The notes under the pieces are model-generated. The model searched no databases. It was not told where the DNA came from and saw only the letters and a program-made list of their open reading frames with translations. Shown here piece after piece: positions 6,183-6,252 of a stretch of DNA of 6,252 bases. This DNA is from Ferruginibacter sp. GTDB taxonomy: Bacteria; Bacteroidota; Bacteroidia; Chitinophagales; Chitinophagaceae. The stretch is taken from assembly GCA_025352435.1 (NCBI GenBank), contig JANXTN010000339.1:1-6252 (forward strand), written 5' to 3'. The stretch's first letter is position 1; every line of letters begins with the position of its first letter. A program made the position numbers and the translations under genes.

Positions 6183-6252
6183 ATGGCTTTAAGTCGCATT
6201 TGGTCTGCATTTATTATCATAGCCATTGGCCTTGCATGTATAAAGGGTTTTG
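6183..6252 (+). CDS. Probable SpmA-like (spore maturation / nucleoside recognition domain) membrane protein, N-terminal fragment
   Basis: Only the first 23 codons are in the window, and the frame runs open off the right edge. The visible text begins MALSRIWSAFIIIAIGLA and has one hydrophobic membrane segment from about residue 6 to 19. An IWxAFxxIA-type N-terminus is characteristic, as far as I recall, of the Bacteroidota proteins that fuse SpmA- and SpmB-like nucleoside-recognition (Gate) domains; these are polytopic inner-membrane proteins of uncertain transport-related role, and in this non-sporulating phylum not a sporulation factor. The start is supported by the open frame and the leader repeats ending 3 bp upstream; no Shine-Dalgarno sequence is present. 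With so few residues, another membrane protein cannot be excluded. Confidence 0.55.
   Translation, partial: MALSRIWSAFIIIAIGLACIKGF

Overview
This 6.25-kb stretch is AT-rich chromosomal DNA of a Bacteroidota bacterium. The signs are a TonB-dependent receptor with a SusC-type barrel end, a fasciclin lipoprotein, a DUF6089-type beta-barrel protein, AT-rich leaders without Shine-Dalgarno sequences, and a TAnnTTTG-like -7 element. The style of the genes and intergenic DNA resembles Chitinophagaceae, but that placement is inference.

Layout, left to right. (1) Positions 2-2038 (+) hold the C-terminal barrel part of a TonB-dependent receptor; its start and plug lie upstream of the window. (2) After 21 bp comes a two-domain FAS1 (fasciclin) lipoprotein (2060-3271, +). 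The pair looks like an operon and ends in a perfect 27-bp hairpin terminator (3280-3339). (3) About 290 bp without an intact gene follows, possibly holding a decayed short reading frame. (4) A DUF6089-like outer-membrane beta-barrel protein lies on the minus strand (3627-4478). (5) A 252-bp gap contains a structured-RNA-like or dispersed-repeat element (about 4579-4644). (6) The conserved ATPase gene ychF is on the minus strand (4731-5828). (7) A 354-bp divergent intergenic region follows. (8) The first 23 codons of a membrane protein, probably of the SpmA/nucleoside-recognition type, run off the right edge (6183-6252, +).

Receptor and lipoprotein probably act together at the outer membrane: the receptor as a TonB-driven pore, the lipoprotein as an accessory surface or periplasmic protein. 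There is no SusD-type protein in the window. YchF is a housekeeping translation- or stress-linked ATPase with no evident functional tie to its neighbours.

The most unusual non-coding signals are two runs of degenerate 7-bp tandem repeats. Each reads nnAAATC in the direction of its own gene, and each sits just before the start codon of one of the two divergent genes (ychF and the SpmA-like gene). The element at 4579-4644 also deserves a look. I found no convincing new defence system, mobile element, CRISPR array, tRNA or rRNA.
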